Of a DNA stretch of 64,000 nucleotides, positions 1-8,926 are shown piece by piece (position 1 is the stretch's first letter; every line of letters starts with the position of its first letter). This DNA comes from Chryseobacterium sp. ISL-6 (GTDB lineage: Bacteria; Bacteroidota; Bacteroidia; Flavobacteriales; Weeksellaceae), in assembly GCF_018613715.1 (NCBI RefSeq), contig NZ_JAGGPT010000007.1, positions 346,925-410,924 on the forward strand. Reading direction: 5' to 3'. Below the pieces are notes generated by a model, which saw only the letters and a list, made by a program, of their open reading frames with translations, ran no database searches and had not been told where the DNA came from. Position numbers and translations under genes: made by a program.

Positions 1-126
1 ACTCTTATAAAAATAATGGAAAAGCTAGCTGAAAACGCTGGAATTAATGGTCCTTATATTCGGTCTCAAAGACAGATTGAAACTTATCAGGAATGTATCG
101 ATTATATTAATGAACATTATGATTAA
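1..126 (+). CDS. C-terminal 41 residues of an unrecognised protein
   Basis: Reading frame 1 is open from the first base to a TAA at 124-126. It gives 41 residues ending in ...CIDYINEHYD. The start and most of the gene lie before the window. The tail is polar and probably helical, with no motif I can name. A strong hairpin terminator starts 19 bp after the stop, which supports this being the true 3' end of a gene. Function unknown. Confidence 0.6.
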   Translation, partial: TLIKIMEKLAENAGINGPYIRSQRQIETYQECIDYINEHYD

Positions 127-144
127 TCAATTTTTAAAATGATG

Positions 145-173
145 AAATTGCCTAAGGAATACTTAGGCAATTT
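145..173 (+). terminator. Intrinsic terminator after the truncated first gene
   Basis: A perfect 12-bp stem, AAATTGCCTAAG (145-156) with CTTAGGCAATTT (162-173), encloses a 5-nt loop. The T residues at the end of the stem continue only briefly. It lies 19 bp after the stop of the plus-strand gene. Confidence 0.8.
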
Positions 174-298
174 GTTTAAATCAACACCTACACGCTTATA
201 TTAGCAAAAGTTTATTTTCCAGAAAGTATAAAGGCTCTATAGATCAGTTCAGTATTCATTACAATCGTTTGTTCCGGGGATGATTAGGAGTGTTATAA

Positions 299-452
299 TT
301 TAGCACACAAAATAAATATTCCTTTTTCATATCTACAGAGTATGCGGTTTACAAAAAAGAAAACCTCGAGGACGAATGGGATATGGGGCATGTTTAATCC
401 TGTTGGAAATAATGCTTACCTGTGGTTCTCTGTTCAGGCTTATTCTTTCTAG
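299..452 (+). pseudogene. Possible decayed remnant of an outer-membrane beta-barrel gene
   Basis: Two overlapping plus-strand frames look protein-like. The first, about 299-396, reads ...YSFFISTEYAVYKKENLEDE and stops at TAA 394-396. The second continues as NPVGNNAYLWFSVQAYSF and stops at TAG 450-452. One frameshift near 393-398 would join them into a single tail ending in Phe, as outer-membrane barrels do. The upstream part is broken by stops. Chance cannot be excluded at this length. The rest of 174-461 holds nothing I can identify. Confidence 0.3.
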
Positions 453-461
453 GATTCCAGA

Positions 462-884
462 TTATTTAAGTCTCATCATAGTAACCAATGAAGTGGCTAC
501 ATGACTTTCAGAATTCTCACTCTCATCAATTGCATAGATTTCTGTTCTTATAACACTTATCTTACCTCCACCTTTTACTACATAAGATTTTGAAACCAAT
601 GCATCACCCATCGCCGGTCGTAAATAATTAACTTTAAGCTCTATTGTTACCACGTAGCAATCTTCTTTATAATTACTCACTGCAGCATAGCCAGAAGAGA
701 CATCTACTAAAGAAGCAATCATTGCTCCATTGAACATTCCCGCTTTCCTGGTCATCATTTCCATCTTCGGAATTTTAATGGACACAAAATCAGTTTCCAC
801 TTCAAGAAGTTCTGCTTTATAGAATTTTAATGTTTCGGAACGGTTGAAACTATCTGTTATAAGTTGCCTTTTTTCTGGTGTCAT
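462..884 (-). CDS. PaaI-family hotdog-fold thioesterase
   Basis: This 140-residue protein has the length and pattern of PaaI/YdiI-type acyl-CoA thioesterases, small cytosolic hotdog-fold enzymes that hydrolyse acyl- or aryl-CoA thioesters. The signature is GMFNGAMIASLVDVSSGYAA (about 49-68), which in the family starts the central helix and carries the active-site acidic residue. It is followed by the strand segment VTIELKVNYLRPA. The start ATG precedes TPEKRQ. It stands alone, divergent from nothing clear and downstream of topB on the same strand. Substrate cannot be told from sequence. Confidence 0.8.
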   Translation of the reverse strand: MTPEKRQLITDSFNRSETLKFYKAELLEVETDFVSIKIPKMEMMTRKAGMFNGAMIASLVDVSSGYAAVSNYKEDCYVVTIELKVNYLRPAMGDALVSKSYVVKGGGKISVIRTEIYAIDESENSESHVATSLVTMMRLK

Positions 885-1074
885 GGATTGAAATATGATT
901 CTGACAAAGGTAAGGAAAGGATTGAACTTTTAATTGTATTTTCAACCACAAAAGGCATAAAAGCTTATAAACACCTAAGTTATTTTAAATTTAATATGCT
1001 GTATAAGAAATACACTCAAGTTGTAAAAATCAAAGATTTTTTGTTAATGTCCAATCCATTTTTATCAAAGATAA

Positions 1075-1178
1075 AAATCCTTGCGCCCTAAAAAACATAC
1101 GCACAATAAAAAAATTGTGTCCTGGCGTTTAACGAAAAATTTTATTTTGAGGTTTCTTCACCTTCGGTTCTCAATGAC
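1075..1178. repeat. Dispersed intergenic repeats (two families) between topB and the thioesterase
   Basis: The 313-bp gap 885-1197 has no convincing gene. At 1075-1133 lies a copy, in reverse orientation, of a repeat also seen at 49128-49197 and 50151-50225; shared blocks are TTGCGCC near one end and GCGTTTAAC near the other. At 1147-1178 a block ending in CACCTTCGGTTCTCAATGAC matches the right end of the palindromic element at 49211-49289 (CACCTACGGTTCGCAATGAC). Upstream of these, 885-1074 shows nothing recognisable. Confidence 0.6.
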
Positions 1179-1197
1179 TAGGCATCGTAGTAGTGTG

Positions 1198-3318
1198 TTA
1201 ATTTAATTGTACCGTGAAGTCATCAGATAATGAAAGAACGCCTTCTGTTATGGTATTAGGATGACTGCTGAAACCTTTTAATTTTGAAGTTTTTCCTTTT
1301 AAAATAAGATCGAGAAGTTGTTTTTCAGACAGTTTTTTTCCAAAAAGTTCAAATGGTATTTTAAACCCACAGTTCTTAAAATTAGAACAGCCCACAGCTG
1401 TATTTCCTTTAAACAGATTATGTTCTTTACATTTCGGGCATTTTGTTTCCTCCCAGGATTGAAGTTCTTTTTTTACAGCAGGCTCTCTTTTCTTTTTTTC
1501 CACCACTACCTCTTCTTCCTGTAAGGTGATCACCTTTCCTTTTCCGTCGACCACTTTTTTTGTCAATTCGGAAACCATCTGAATCAACTCTTCTTTAAAA
1601 TGATTGGCTTCATATTCCCCGCTTTCAATTTTACGAAGTTTTAATTCCCATTCTCCCGTTAACTCCGGGCTTTTAAGAAGCTCATCCTCGATAGTATCAA
1701 TCAATTGAATTCCCGTTTGGGTAGCATACAGATTTTTTCTTTTCTTTTCAATATATTTTCTTTTGAAAAGAGTTTCTATAATATTCGCTCGTGTTGAAGG
1801 TCTTCCGATACCATTATTTTTCAACAATTCGCGAAGTTCTTCATCTTCGACTTGTTTTCCGGCAGTTTCCATAGCTCTTAGAAGCGTTGCTTCCGTATAA
1901 GGTTTTGGCGGCGAAGTCTTTCCCTGATGGATCATAGGATCGTGGGGGCCTGTTTCTCCAACAGTGAATTCAGGAATGGTCTGCTCTTCCTCTTTATCTT
2001 TTTCTTTATCAGTAGGTTCTTCTTTTGCATCTTTAGCATACACGGCTCTCCAGCCAGGTTCAAGAATCTGCCTTCCACTTGTTTTAAAAGGAATTGTTCC
2101 CACTTTTCCCTCTACCAAAGTGTTTGAAATTTTACATTCAGGATAAAAAACAGAAATAAAGCGTTTAGCAATAAGATCATAAACTAATTTTTCCTCTCTG
2201 CTTAAATTTTGTGAAGGTGGAACTTCAGTTGGAATGATCGCATGGTGATCGGTCACTTTTGCATCATCAAAAACTGCTTTAGATTTTGGAATCGGCTGCT
2301 CTAATAATGGAGAAATAAGCTCCTGATAAAAATACATTTTCTTAAGAATACCTTCTATTTTCGGATAAAGGCTTTCCGATAAGTAGGTAGTATCCACACG
2401 AGGATACGTCACATGTTTTTTCTCGTAAAGACTTTGAATATATTTTAGGGTGCTATCTGCAGAATACCCATATTTTTTATTGGCTTCCACTTGGAGTCCT
2501 GTCAAATCGAAAAGTCGTGGATTCTTCTCTTTTCCTTCTTTAATCTCAAAAGAAACGATCTCAAAAGGATTAACTTTAAGATACTCCAGACCTTTTTCAG
2601 CACGGTCTAACGTTTTTAATCTATCGATCGCCGCATTGAAAATAACATCACGGTATTTGGTTTTTAGTTCCCAGTATTCTTCGGTGTTAAAACTGTCGAT
2701 TTCTTTCTGACGCTGAACCAACATTGCCAAAGTTGGTGTCTGCACTCTTCCTATGGAAAGAACAACTTTATTATTGCCAAATTTCTTGGTAAAAAGTCGG
2801 GTTGCATTGATTCCCAATAACCAATCCCCTATTGCTCTTGCATTTCCTGCTAAATAAAGATTCTTATAGTCATCAGCAGGTTTTAATTTTTCAAAACCTT
2901 CTTTAATAGCTTCTTCGGTAAGCGACGAAATCCATAAACGTTGAATGGGCTTATTGCATTTAGCCTTCTGTAATACCCAACGCTGGATTAATTCTCCTTC
3001 CTGCCCGGCATCACCGCAGTTAATCACCTCATCACATTCTTCAACCAGCCTTTCTATTACTTTAAACTGATTTTCAACCCCCTTATTGGGGATTAGTTTT
3101 ATCCCAAATTGACTAGGGATAATGGGTAATAAAAACAGATTCCAGGATTTGAATTGTGGTCCATAATCGTGGGGCTCCTTAAGGGTACAAAGATGTCCGA
3201 ATGTCCATGTTACACAATAGCCGTTTCCTTCCATATAGCCTTGTTTAGGTGTGGTAGCACCTAATACTTTGGCAATATCTCTGGCAACACTGGGTTTCTC
3301 GGCAATACAAAGCTTCAT
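1198..3318 (-). CDS. topB: DNA topoisomerase III (type IA)
   Basis: Type IA topoisomerase of 706 residues that cuts and passes single DNA strands to decatenate and relax DNA. The TOPRIM domain starts at residue 1 (KLCIAEKPSVARDIA) and contains the acidic metal site CGDAGQEGEL (101-110). SIGRVQTPTLAML (188-200) is a conserved family block. The catalytic tyrosine is Tyr305 in TYPRVDT. GIGRPSTRA sits in the C-terminal half of the core. A four-cysteine zinc motif (CPKC...CSNFKNC) and a short C-terminal extension follow. The TOPRIM signature is DAGQEGE rather than DPDREGE, a variant I associate with Bacteroidetes TopB. It is transcribed alone; nearby genes give no sign of a conjugative element. 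Confidence 0.95.
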   Translation of the reverse strand: MKLCIAEKPSVARDIAKVLGATTPKQGYMEGNGYCVTWTFGHLCTLKEPHDYGPQFKSWNLFLLPIIPSQFGIKLIPNKGVENQFKVIERLVEECDEVINCGDAGQEGELIQRWVLQKAKCNKPIQRLWISSLTEEAIKEGFEKLKPADDYKNLYLAGNARAIGDWLLGINATRLFTKKFGNNKVVLSIGRVQTPTLAMLVQRQKEIDSFNTEEYWELKTKYRDVIFNAAIDRLKTLDRAEKGLEYLKVNPFEIVSFEIKEGKEKNPRLFDLTGLQVEANKKYGYSADSTLKYIQSLYEKKHVTYPRVDTTYLSESLYPKIEGILKKMYFYQELISPLLEQPIPKSKAVFDDAKVTDHHAIIPTEVPPSQNLSREEKLVYDLIAKRFISVFYPECKISNTLVEGKVGTIPFKTSGRQILEPGWRAVYAKDAKEEPTDKEKDKEEEQTIPEFTVGETGPHDPMIHQGKTSPPKPYTEATLLRAMETAGKQVEDEELRELLKNNGIGRPSTRANIIETLFKRKYIEKKRKNLYATQTGIQLIDTIEDELLKSPELTGEWELKLRKIESGEYEANHFKEELIQMVSELTKKVVDGKGKVITLQEEEVVVEKKKREPAVKKELQSWEETKCPKCKEHNLFKGNTAVGCSNFKNCGFKIPFELFGKKLSEKQLLDLILKGKTSKLKGFSSHPNTITEGVLSLSDDFTVQLN

Positions 3319-3524
3319 GAATATTCGGGATTATTGAAAGGGCTGCAAAATTCGGGATTTTTTTTGGATTTTCCGGAAAAAGTTATGAGCGGAGTTTATT
3401 GAAAAGCAAGTAAGCCTTGACAAATAAAGATTCATAATCATTTTATCATAAGGATAATGTACCTGATCAATTTGTATCTAAATATTGTCAATTAAATTTT
3501 GTAGTTTTGGTTAAGAAGTTTTTT

Positions 3525-4604
3525 ATGGATCTTTTACAAGATAAAAATGACAGCTTCACTCACAGTGAGATTGGTAAACAGGCATTTTGGTATGACTTCA
3601 TTGTCTCCTTAAAATATCGCTGGCATAGGCGCATAGCTTTGCTTCTTCTTTTTGGACTTCTATTCCTAACTTCAAAAGAGAAAGAATATATTGGATCCTT
3701 AGATATCTATTTAAATATAGCCTTTGTCCTTTATCTTTTAATTTTAATTTACCTGAATGTCTATGTTCTGATCCCAAAACTATTAACCAAAAGTAAAATA
3801 TTCCTATACATTCTCAGTCTCATTGCACTGGCTGTTTTTACTTTCACTTTAGTGATGATTTTTGATCAGGTATTTTATGAATATAGGATTACAAAGAATG
3901 GGAAAACAACCTTCTCTTTTGTGAGTCTTCTTCATTTTACTCTTTCCTTTAATATTATACTTGCCTCTACTACAGCCATAAAACTCTTTCAAAATTGGCT
4001 GAGGACCCGGGAGAATTTTTATAAAATGCGGGAAATTAATTTTCAAAATGAACTGGCTCTTCTAAAGAATCAGATTTCTCCCCACTTCTTATTTAATACC
4101 CTAAATAACGCCAATATCTTAATTGAAGATGATCCAAAGCTGGCCTCATCATTAATTTTAAATCTTTCTGAGTTACTTCGGTATCAGATTTATGACTGTT
4201 CCGAAGAATCTATTATTCTAAGTTCGGATATCCACTTTTTTGAAAACTTCCTTTTTATAGAATCTTCGCGAAGAGATGACTTTGAGTATGAAATTTTGGT
4301 AACCGGAGAAAAACATGATATTTTAATTCCCCCATTACTTTTTATTCCCTTTATAGAAAATGCTGTAAAACACAACAACAGTTATCAAAAGGCATTTATA
4401 AAAGTTCATTTTCATTTAGAAAACAATATTTTGCATTTTACCTGTGTGAACTCTAAAAGATCTGATGAATCAACTGTATATAAAGGAGGAATAGGACTTA
4501 CTAATATCAAAAAAAGACTTGATCTACTTTATCCTGGTAAGCATCAACTTATTATTGACAATAAACCTTCATCATTTTTTGTAGATTTAATTTTAGAACT
4601 ATGA
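3525..4604 (+). CDS. LytS/YesM-type membrane sensor histidine kinase
   Basis: Sensor kinase of 359 residues from the ATG at 3525; an in-frame TTG at 3507 would add six residues. The N-terminal half carries about four membrane helices. The phosphoacceptor box is NQISPHFLFNTLNN, with His at about residue 187, typical of the His_kinase (LytS) family. IPFIENAVKHN is the ATP-binding N box, and GGIGLTNIKKRL is the G box. There is no recognisable extracellular sensor domain, so the stimulus is unknown. Its last codons overlap the response-regulator start by 4 bp (ATGA), so the pair is translationally coupled. Confidence 0.9.
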   Translation: MDLLQDKNDSFTHSEIGKQAFWYDFIVSLKYRWHRRIALLLLFGLLFLTSKEKEYIGSLDIYLNIAFVLYLLILIYLNVYVLIPKLLTKSKIFLYILSLIALAVFTFTLVMIFDQVFYEYRITKNGKTTFSFVSLLHFTLSFNIILASTTAIKLFQNWLRTRENFYKMREINFQNELALLKNQISPHFLFNTLNNANILIEDDPKLASSLILNLSELLRYQIYDCSEESIILSSDIHFFENFLFIESSRRDDFEYEILVTGEKHDILIPPLLFIPFIENAVKHNNSYQKAFIKVHFHLENNILHFTCVNSKRSDESTVYKGGIGLTNIKKRLDLLYPGKHQLIIDNKPSSFFVDLILEL

Positions 4605-5311
4605 ACTGTATAATTATCGACGATGAACCTATTGCAAGGCAGGGAATGTCAAAATTCATTAATAAAGTCCCTGAGCTCATCCTTAAAGGTATCTTTAAAA
4701 ATACTGATGAAGCTAAATCATTTTTGGATGCTCACGATGTTAATCTCATTTTCTTAGATATACAAATGCCCGGTATTAATGGAGTTGAATTTGCCAAAAC
4801 ACTTTCTAAAAACACTCTGGTGATCTTTACCACAGCACATATTAAGTATGCTTTAGATAGTTATGAAGTAGATGCTATTGATTATCTGGTAAAGCCAATC
4901 CGTGAAGAACGTTTTTTTAAAGCTGTAAATAAAGCTTTGGAGTATAATTATTTTTTATCAGACTCTTATGAAAAGGGGCAATACAAAGCTTCCGGAGAAA
5001 ATAGTATCCTGATACGGGCAGACCGACGGGATTACAAAATTCTTTTTGGTGATATTCTTTATATCGAAGGGATGAAAGACTATGTAATTATAAATCTTAG
5101 TTCAGGAAAACTTATTACCGCGATGAATCTTAAGACAGCACTTTCTAAAATTCCAGAAAATTTATTTGTGCGGATCAGTAAATCCTATATCGTTAATGTT
5201 TCACATATTACAGCAGTAGCCAACCATGCTGTATTTATTAACGATATAGAATTACCTCTTGGAATAAGCTATAGAAAATATTTTATGGAATTTTATAAGG
5301 GAAAATCCTGA
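4601..5311 (+). CDS. LytTR-family response regulator
   Basis: 236 residues. The receiver domain (about 1-115) has the acidic pair Asp7/Asp8, the phosphoacceptor Asp53 in IFLDIQMPG, and the conserved lysine K98 in YLVKPI. The LytTR DNA-binding domain occupies about 134-236 (ILYIEGMKDYVIINL, FVRISKSYIVNV). It overlaps the upstream kinase gene by 4 bp and is certainly its partner. Targets are unknown; such pairs in Bacteroidetes often control surface or transport genes. The neighbouring sterol-desaturase-family gene converges on it, so it is not obviously its target. Confidence 0.93.
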   Translation: MNCIIIDDEPIARQGMSKFINKVPELILKGIFKNTDEAKSFLDAHDVNLIFLDIQMPGINGVEFAKTLSKNTLVIFTTAHIKYALDSYEVDAIDYLVKPIREERFFKAVNKALEYNYFLSDSYEKGQYKASGENSILIRADRRDYKILFGDILYIEGMKDYVIINLSSGKLITAMNLKTALSKIPENLFVRISKSYIVNVSHITAVANHAVFINDIELPLGISYRKYFMEFYKGKS

Positions 5312-5336
5312 TTTTTACAGCTCAATTCATAAGTGA

Positions 5337-6263
5337 TCAGAATATGATATATTCTTTTTGTTTTTCCCGATATTCTTTTTGATATTGTTTCACCGTTTTT
5401 CCTGTACCATCGTGTCTCCATCCCGGTGGATAAAAGAGATATTTTACCCGATTCTTAAAAGAAATTCCAGGCTGAGTAATATCTTTTCCTATTCTTCTCC
5501 ATTCATAAAAAAGGACGGTTCGGGGATCTTTAGATTTTATTTTCGGATATATTCCATACTTTACAGGTACTTCAGGATCTTCTTTTTCAAATGTTCCAAA
5601 AATCTTATCCCAGATGATCAACCCCATTCCCATATTACGATCCAGATATTTGATATTACACGCATGGTGAACGCGATGATGAGAAGGTGTAACCAAAATA
5701 TATTCTAAAAACCCCATACTCTTAATCGTCTGGGTATGAATAAACGTACCATAGATCTGGATTAAAGAATAAGCCAGCATCACATGCCATGGATTGAATC
5801 CTAAAAATGCTAAGGGAGAAAAAAACATATACCTGTACAAAGGCTGAAATACCGGACTTCTAAAACCTGTAGTAATATTAAAATAATCCGAGTTATGATG
5901 TGTTATATGTACCGCCCAAAAGACACGGGAATGATGGTCTACATAATGATGGACATAATACGCAAAATCCTGGGCAAGAAACACTGCAATCCAGTACCAT
6001 ATTCCAAATTCCCAATCGAAAATCCGATGCTCATAAAAGAATAGCATAACAAACATTGAAAAGCCTTTCATTATGATATCCAACCCATAGTTTAACAGAG
6101 CAAAAAAGACATTAGTAGCGACGTCTTTGGTTTCGTAAAGCTTTTCTTTATTGAAATGGCTATAACCCATTTCAATAAAAATAACTACAATAAAGACAGG
6201 AACGGTCCATTGCCAAATAACTTCCTGTCCATGGTCTCCAAAAGTTTTATTAAAATCAAACAT
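5337..6263 (-). CDS. Sterol desaturase / fatty acid hydroxylase superfamily membrane protein
   Basis: Integral membrane di-iron enzyme of 308 residues. The three histidine clusters of the superfamily are visible: HHYVDHH near residue 106, HITHH near 121 and HHRVHH near 196. Several hydrophobic segments surround them, and the C-terminal tail is basic and probably cytosolic. The family hydroxylates or desaturates sterols, carotenoids and fatty acids; substrate cannot be read here. It converges with the response regulator (25 bp between stops). An AT-only hairpin at 6372-6408 separates it from the upstream GNAT gene. Confidence 0.88.
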   Translation of the reverse strand: MFDFNKTFGDHGQEVIWQWTVPVFIVVIFIEMGYSHFNKEKLYETKDVATNVFFALLNYGLDIIMKGFSMFVMLFFYEHRIFDWEFGIWYWIAVFLAQDFAYYVHHYVDHHSRVFWAVHITHHNSDYFNITTGFRSPVFQPLYRYMFFSPLAFLGFNPWHVMLAYSLIQIYGTFIHTQTIKSMGFLEYILVTPSHHRVHHACNIKYLDRNMGMGLIIWDKIFGTFEKEDPEVPVKYGIYPKIKSKDPRTVLFYEWRRIGKDITQPGISFKNRVKYLFYPPGWRHDGTGKTVKQYQKEYREKQKEYIIF

Positions 6264-6371
6264 TTTTTTCTGCGAAGCTATAGAGTATGAACATTGGAAG
6301 TTTTTTTTTTAGATGAAAGTCACTTTTTTTTATACATCTAATATACTTACAATCACCTTAATAATTGATAC

Positions 6372-6408
6372 AAAAAAAAATAAAAATGTACTATTTTTAT
6401 TTTTTTTT
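6372..6408 (-). terminator. AT-only hairpin downstream of the small GNAT gene
   Basis: Nine A, T, five A and T (372-387 within 6 kb) pair perfectly with A, five T, A and nine T (393-408) around the loop GTACT. This 16-bp AT stem with a long U run in either direction lies 18 bp after the stop of the minus-strand GNAT gene. It can act as a terminator, though an all-AT stem is weak. Confidence 0.5.
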
Positions 6409-6425
6409 GCAGGTCATTCTCCTTT

Positions 6426-6719
6426 TTAATCTTTCAACCATACATCATTATATTGCTCAGGATGACGTTTGAACTGAGCAAAAACATAAGGACATAAAGG
6501 AACTATTTTAAGATCATTTTCTCGTGCATAAGAAACAAGTCTTTCCAGTAGTATTTTCGCAAAACCTTTTCCTTCGTGCTCAGGATTTACTTCTGTATGA
6601 TAAACAGTTAATTTTTGTCCAATCACCGAAATATCCATTTTCCCCACTTTTTGATCATCAGAAAATAACTGAACTTCTCCTCTATTGTGCGTATTGATAA
6701 CAACTTCTGTTCTTTCCAT
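6426..6719 (-). CDS. Small GNAT-like N-acetyltransferase (YjdJ type)
   Basis: 97 residues, the size of the short GNAT-fold family (PF14542-like, YjdJ/Gtlf3B). The acetyl-CoA-binding stretch is HTEVNPEHEGKGFAKILLERLVSYA, where EHEGKGFA corresponds to the Q/RxxGxG/A loop. It is followed by KIVPLCPYVFAQFKRHPEQY, a strong marker of this subfamily. Likely cytosolic; substrate unknown. The start ATG begins MERTEVVIN. Single gene with its own terminator-like hairpin. Confidence 0.85.
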   Translation of the reverse strand: MERTEVVINTHNRGEVQLFSDDQKVGKMDISVIGQKLTVYHTEVNPEHEGKGFAKILLERLVSYARENDLKIVPLCPYVFAQFKRHPEQYNDVWLKD

Positions 6720-6853
6720 TTTTATTTTTTTTAAACTAATTTTTAATAAAATAAAGATATCATGTTTAACAACAACAATAAATATCCTATGATAATTTCT
6801 ACCTCCTTCTTTTTACCAGTTTTTCAAAGCCTTATCTATCTTATACAATAACA

Positions 6854-6886
6854 AATCCCTTTTAAACTTAAAGTTTAAAAGGGATT
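6854..6886 (-). terminator. Terminator at the 3' end of the giant-protein operon
   Basis: A perfect 16-bp inverted repeat, AATCCCTTTTAAACTT (6854-6869) and AAGTTTAAAAGGGATT (6871-6886), with a one-base centre. It lies about 40 bp after the stop of the last gene of the minus-strand cluster and is its natural terminator. No other clear terminator was seen inside the cluster. Confidence 0.75.
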
Positions 6887-6924
6887 ATCTTTTGAATTTC
6901 TAATACATTATATTAGAATCAAGA

Positions 6925-7461
6925 TTACAATTGTGGAGTATTGATTACGATAAGTTCCAAATCTCCTTCTTTTAAAAGTGTTCCGTTACCTACTCGCATT
7001 GAGTCTACTTTGAAACTTGAATAATAGATATTTGGTAATTTAAACCAAAGATAAATATGAGAATCTGTACCAACATATTGACCAGCTATAATAGCTGTGC
7101 TTGCAGCCACATAAGTCTTATTGTTCATCAATGCTCCGGAGGGCTGGTAACAATATCCTACCCAGGTTACATCAATAATGTCACCATTCTGATAATTATA
7201 CCCGGATGCCCGGATGTGAAACATCTTACTATCCGTATTTGTTCTATAAGGCATTTTCACATGGAAAATCTTATCGGTATTGTACTCGGTAGTAAAAAAC
7301 TTAAGAATTCCTTCTCTTGTACTTCCTACATCTTCTGATCTTACAAATTCAGGATTATCGAGATGTACATAGCTGTCAAGAAGATCTCCAAACTGCTCTT
7401 CTGTAGGCCTTCTACCTGCCTGAAAATATTCTTTTAATCGTGTAATTATTTTTTTTGCCAT
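6925..7461 (-). CDS. Short third paralogue of the fibre-like MAKK-module family
   Basis: 178 residues. The first 34 residues (MAKKIITRLKEYFQAGRRPT, then EEQFGDLLDSYVHLD) match the starts of the two upstream proteins. The remaining 140 residues are a compact beta-rich domain (ILKFFTTEYNTDKIFHVKMP...SHIYLWFKLPNIYYSS). It lacks both the NVGIGT repeats and the C-terminal coiled-coil region of its paralogues. The gene is 5 bp after its neighbour and is the last of the operon. The module resembles N-termini I associate with Bacteroidetes phage-tail-fibre-like proteins; function is not established. Confidence 0.7.
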   Translation of the reverse strand: MAKKIITRLKEYFQAGRRPTEEQFGDLLDSYVHLDNPEFVRSEDVGSTREGILKFFTTEYNTDKIFHVKMPYRTNTDSKMFHIRASGYNYQNGDIIDVTWVGYCYQPSGALMNNKTYVAASTAIIAGQYVGTDSHIYLWFKLPNIYYSSFKVDSMRVGNGTLLKEGDLELIVINTPQL

Positions 7462-7466
7462 GATGA

Positions 7467-8924
7467 CTAATTGATTAGAGTTTTTAATTGTTCTATTTCT
7501 TTATTTTGAGAAATCATGTAAAGCGTAAGTTCTTCAATTTTTTGAAGTAGCTTCATCTGAAAGTCCCCAATTTTAACACCATCTTTGATCATTGTTTCAC
7601 CGGATGGAATTTCCGGCAGATGTTTATTTTCTTTAATATAAGATTCCAATTCTTGTAAATCAGGCATGTGGTAATCAGTTCTGATTGGAGAATAATTATC
7701 ATAATACTTCTGAAAAACATAATCTGCTGGAACATTCATATCAACAATAACATCTTCAACATGAATTTTTCCTTTTACAGTAAGTTTCTGATCAGGATTC
7801 ATTGTTCCTATTCCTACATTTCCAGCATCTCTATTTAGGATGACATCATTTCCAAGTGGATTAATATGAAGTGGGGTTGATGCATGACTCTGTATCCAAG
7901 TATATTGTCCACTACATCCGAATCTCAAATTTACCTGAGATACATCTCCTAGTATTAAAGTTCCTTCCTGATCCGGATCACTCAATTCTGAAACAACATT
8001 CATTTTTCCATAAGGATTCATTGTTCCTATTCCTATATTCCCCTTAGGATGTACACATAGTCTTACAGCAGCATTGGTAACAAAATTAATTGCTCCAAAA
8101 GTATCACTCAACCCATTATTTACAATATTAAAATCACTATAGGTACCATATCTGAACCCTGAACCGGTATATCCAGAATTGACTTCCAAATCAGCACTTG
8201 AATGATATTTGATGGTTAACTTATTACTTCCACCTGCAGCTTCATTTCTATCAAATAAACCTGAAATGTAATTATTGTCGCCCTGTCCAACTGGAGCTTT
8301 CACATGGAGCTTTGTTTCAGGCAATGATGTTCCTATTCCCAAATTATCATTATAATGGATATAATGTGTTCTCTGCCCTATAAGAGTATTAGTGTAGATA
8401 TTAGAAAGTTTCACCTCACTAAAATCCTGCGTATCGAAAGGGCAATGATAAGTAATTCTGATATCATATATATTCCCTGAATGATGAGTGTGATAAATAG
8501 TTATTTTATATTGATTAATATTAGCATCCCAGACTATATCTCCAATATAAATATGATTAATAATAGGACCTCCCGCCTCCACTATTCTTGAGGTAGGCGT
8601 ATACCACACTGCATTATCCGGATTAGATCCCACCTGAAACAGTTTTTTGATATTTCCGACCGTATTCGTGTACATCCATGTTCCCACAATTTCTATTTCA
8701 AGAGACCCTGACATTCCTCTGTTTCCCAAAAGAATATCCACAGCCTGATCAAATACATCGTTAGGAAAGTCAACATCTAGTCTTTTTTTTATGTAATTCT
8801 TAGGAAACAGTTGTGAATCTTCCAAATTGGCAAAGCTATCCATTACGTCACCAAATTGTGCTTCTGTAGGTCTCTTCCCTGATTTAAAATATTCTTTTAA
8901 TTCTGTTATTGTCTTTTTTGCCAT
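7467..8924 (-). CDS. Tail-fibre-like protein with MAKK N-module and NVGIGT repeats
   Basis: 485 residues with no signal peptide. Residues 1-34 are the shared module (ELKEYFKSGKRPTEAQFGD). A beta-rich body follows, containing three NxGIGTxxPxxKLxV motifs at about 194-208, 296-310 and 369-383. Such motifs are common in Bacteroidetes fibre and adhesin proteins next to a C-terminal chaperone or coiled-coil region. Residues about 400-485 contain KHLPEIPSG and then GDFQMKLLQKIEELTLYM, a predicted coiled coil that may trimerise the protein. The gene is 2 bp after the 508-aa paralogue and 5 bp before the 178-aa one. Phage fibre-like in architecture, but no phage genes are nearby. Confidence 0.8.
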   Translation of the reverse strand: MAKKTITELKEYFKSGKRPTEAQFGDVMDSFANLEDSQLFPKNYIKKRLDVDFPNDVFDQAVDILLGNRGMSGSLEIEIVGTWMYTNTVGNIKKLFQVGSNPDNAVWYTPTSRIVEAGGPIINHIYIGDIVWDANINQYKITIYHTHHSGNIYDIRITYHCPFDTQDFSEVKLSNIYTNTLIGQRTHYIHYNDNLGIGTSLPETKLHVKAPVGQGDNNYISGLFDRNEAAGGSNKLTIKYHSSADLEVNSGYTGSGFRYGTYSDFNIVNNGLSDTFGAINFVTNAAVRLCVHPKGNIGIGTMNPYGKMNVVSELSDPDQEGTLILGDVSQVNLRFGCSGQYTWIQSHASTPLHINPLGNDVILNRDAGNVGIGTMNPDQKLTVKGKIHVEDVIVDMNVPADYVFQKYYDNYSPIRTDYHMPDLQELESYIKENKHLPEIPSGETMIKDGVKIGDFQMKLLQKIEELTLYMISQNKEIEQLKTLIN

Positions 8925-8926
8925 GA

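Noticed and set aside
864..1091. Plus-strand gene overlapping the thioesterase start
   Set aside because: Repeat-derived and low-complexity sequence, with no protein-like features; it overlaps the opposite-strand gene start and a dispersed repeat.
3485..3509. Promoter TTG/TAGTTTTG for the sensor kinase
   Set aside because: The -7-like TAGTTTTG (3502-3509) is present, but the nearest TTG leaves only 14 bp, shorter than the usual spacing, and the leader would be too short.
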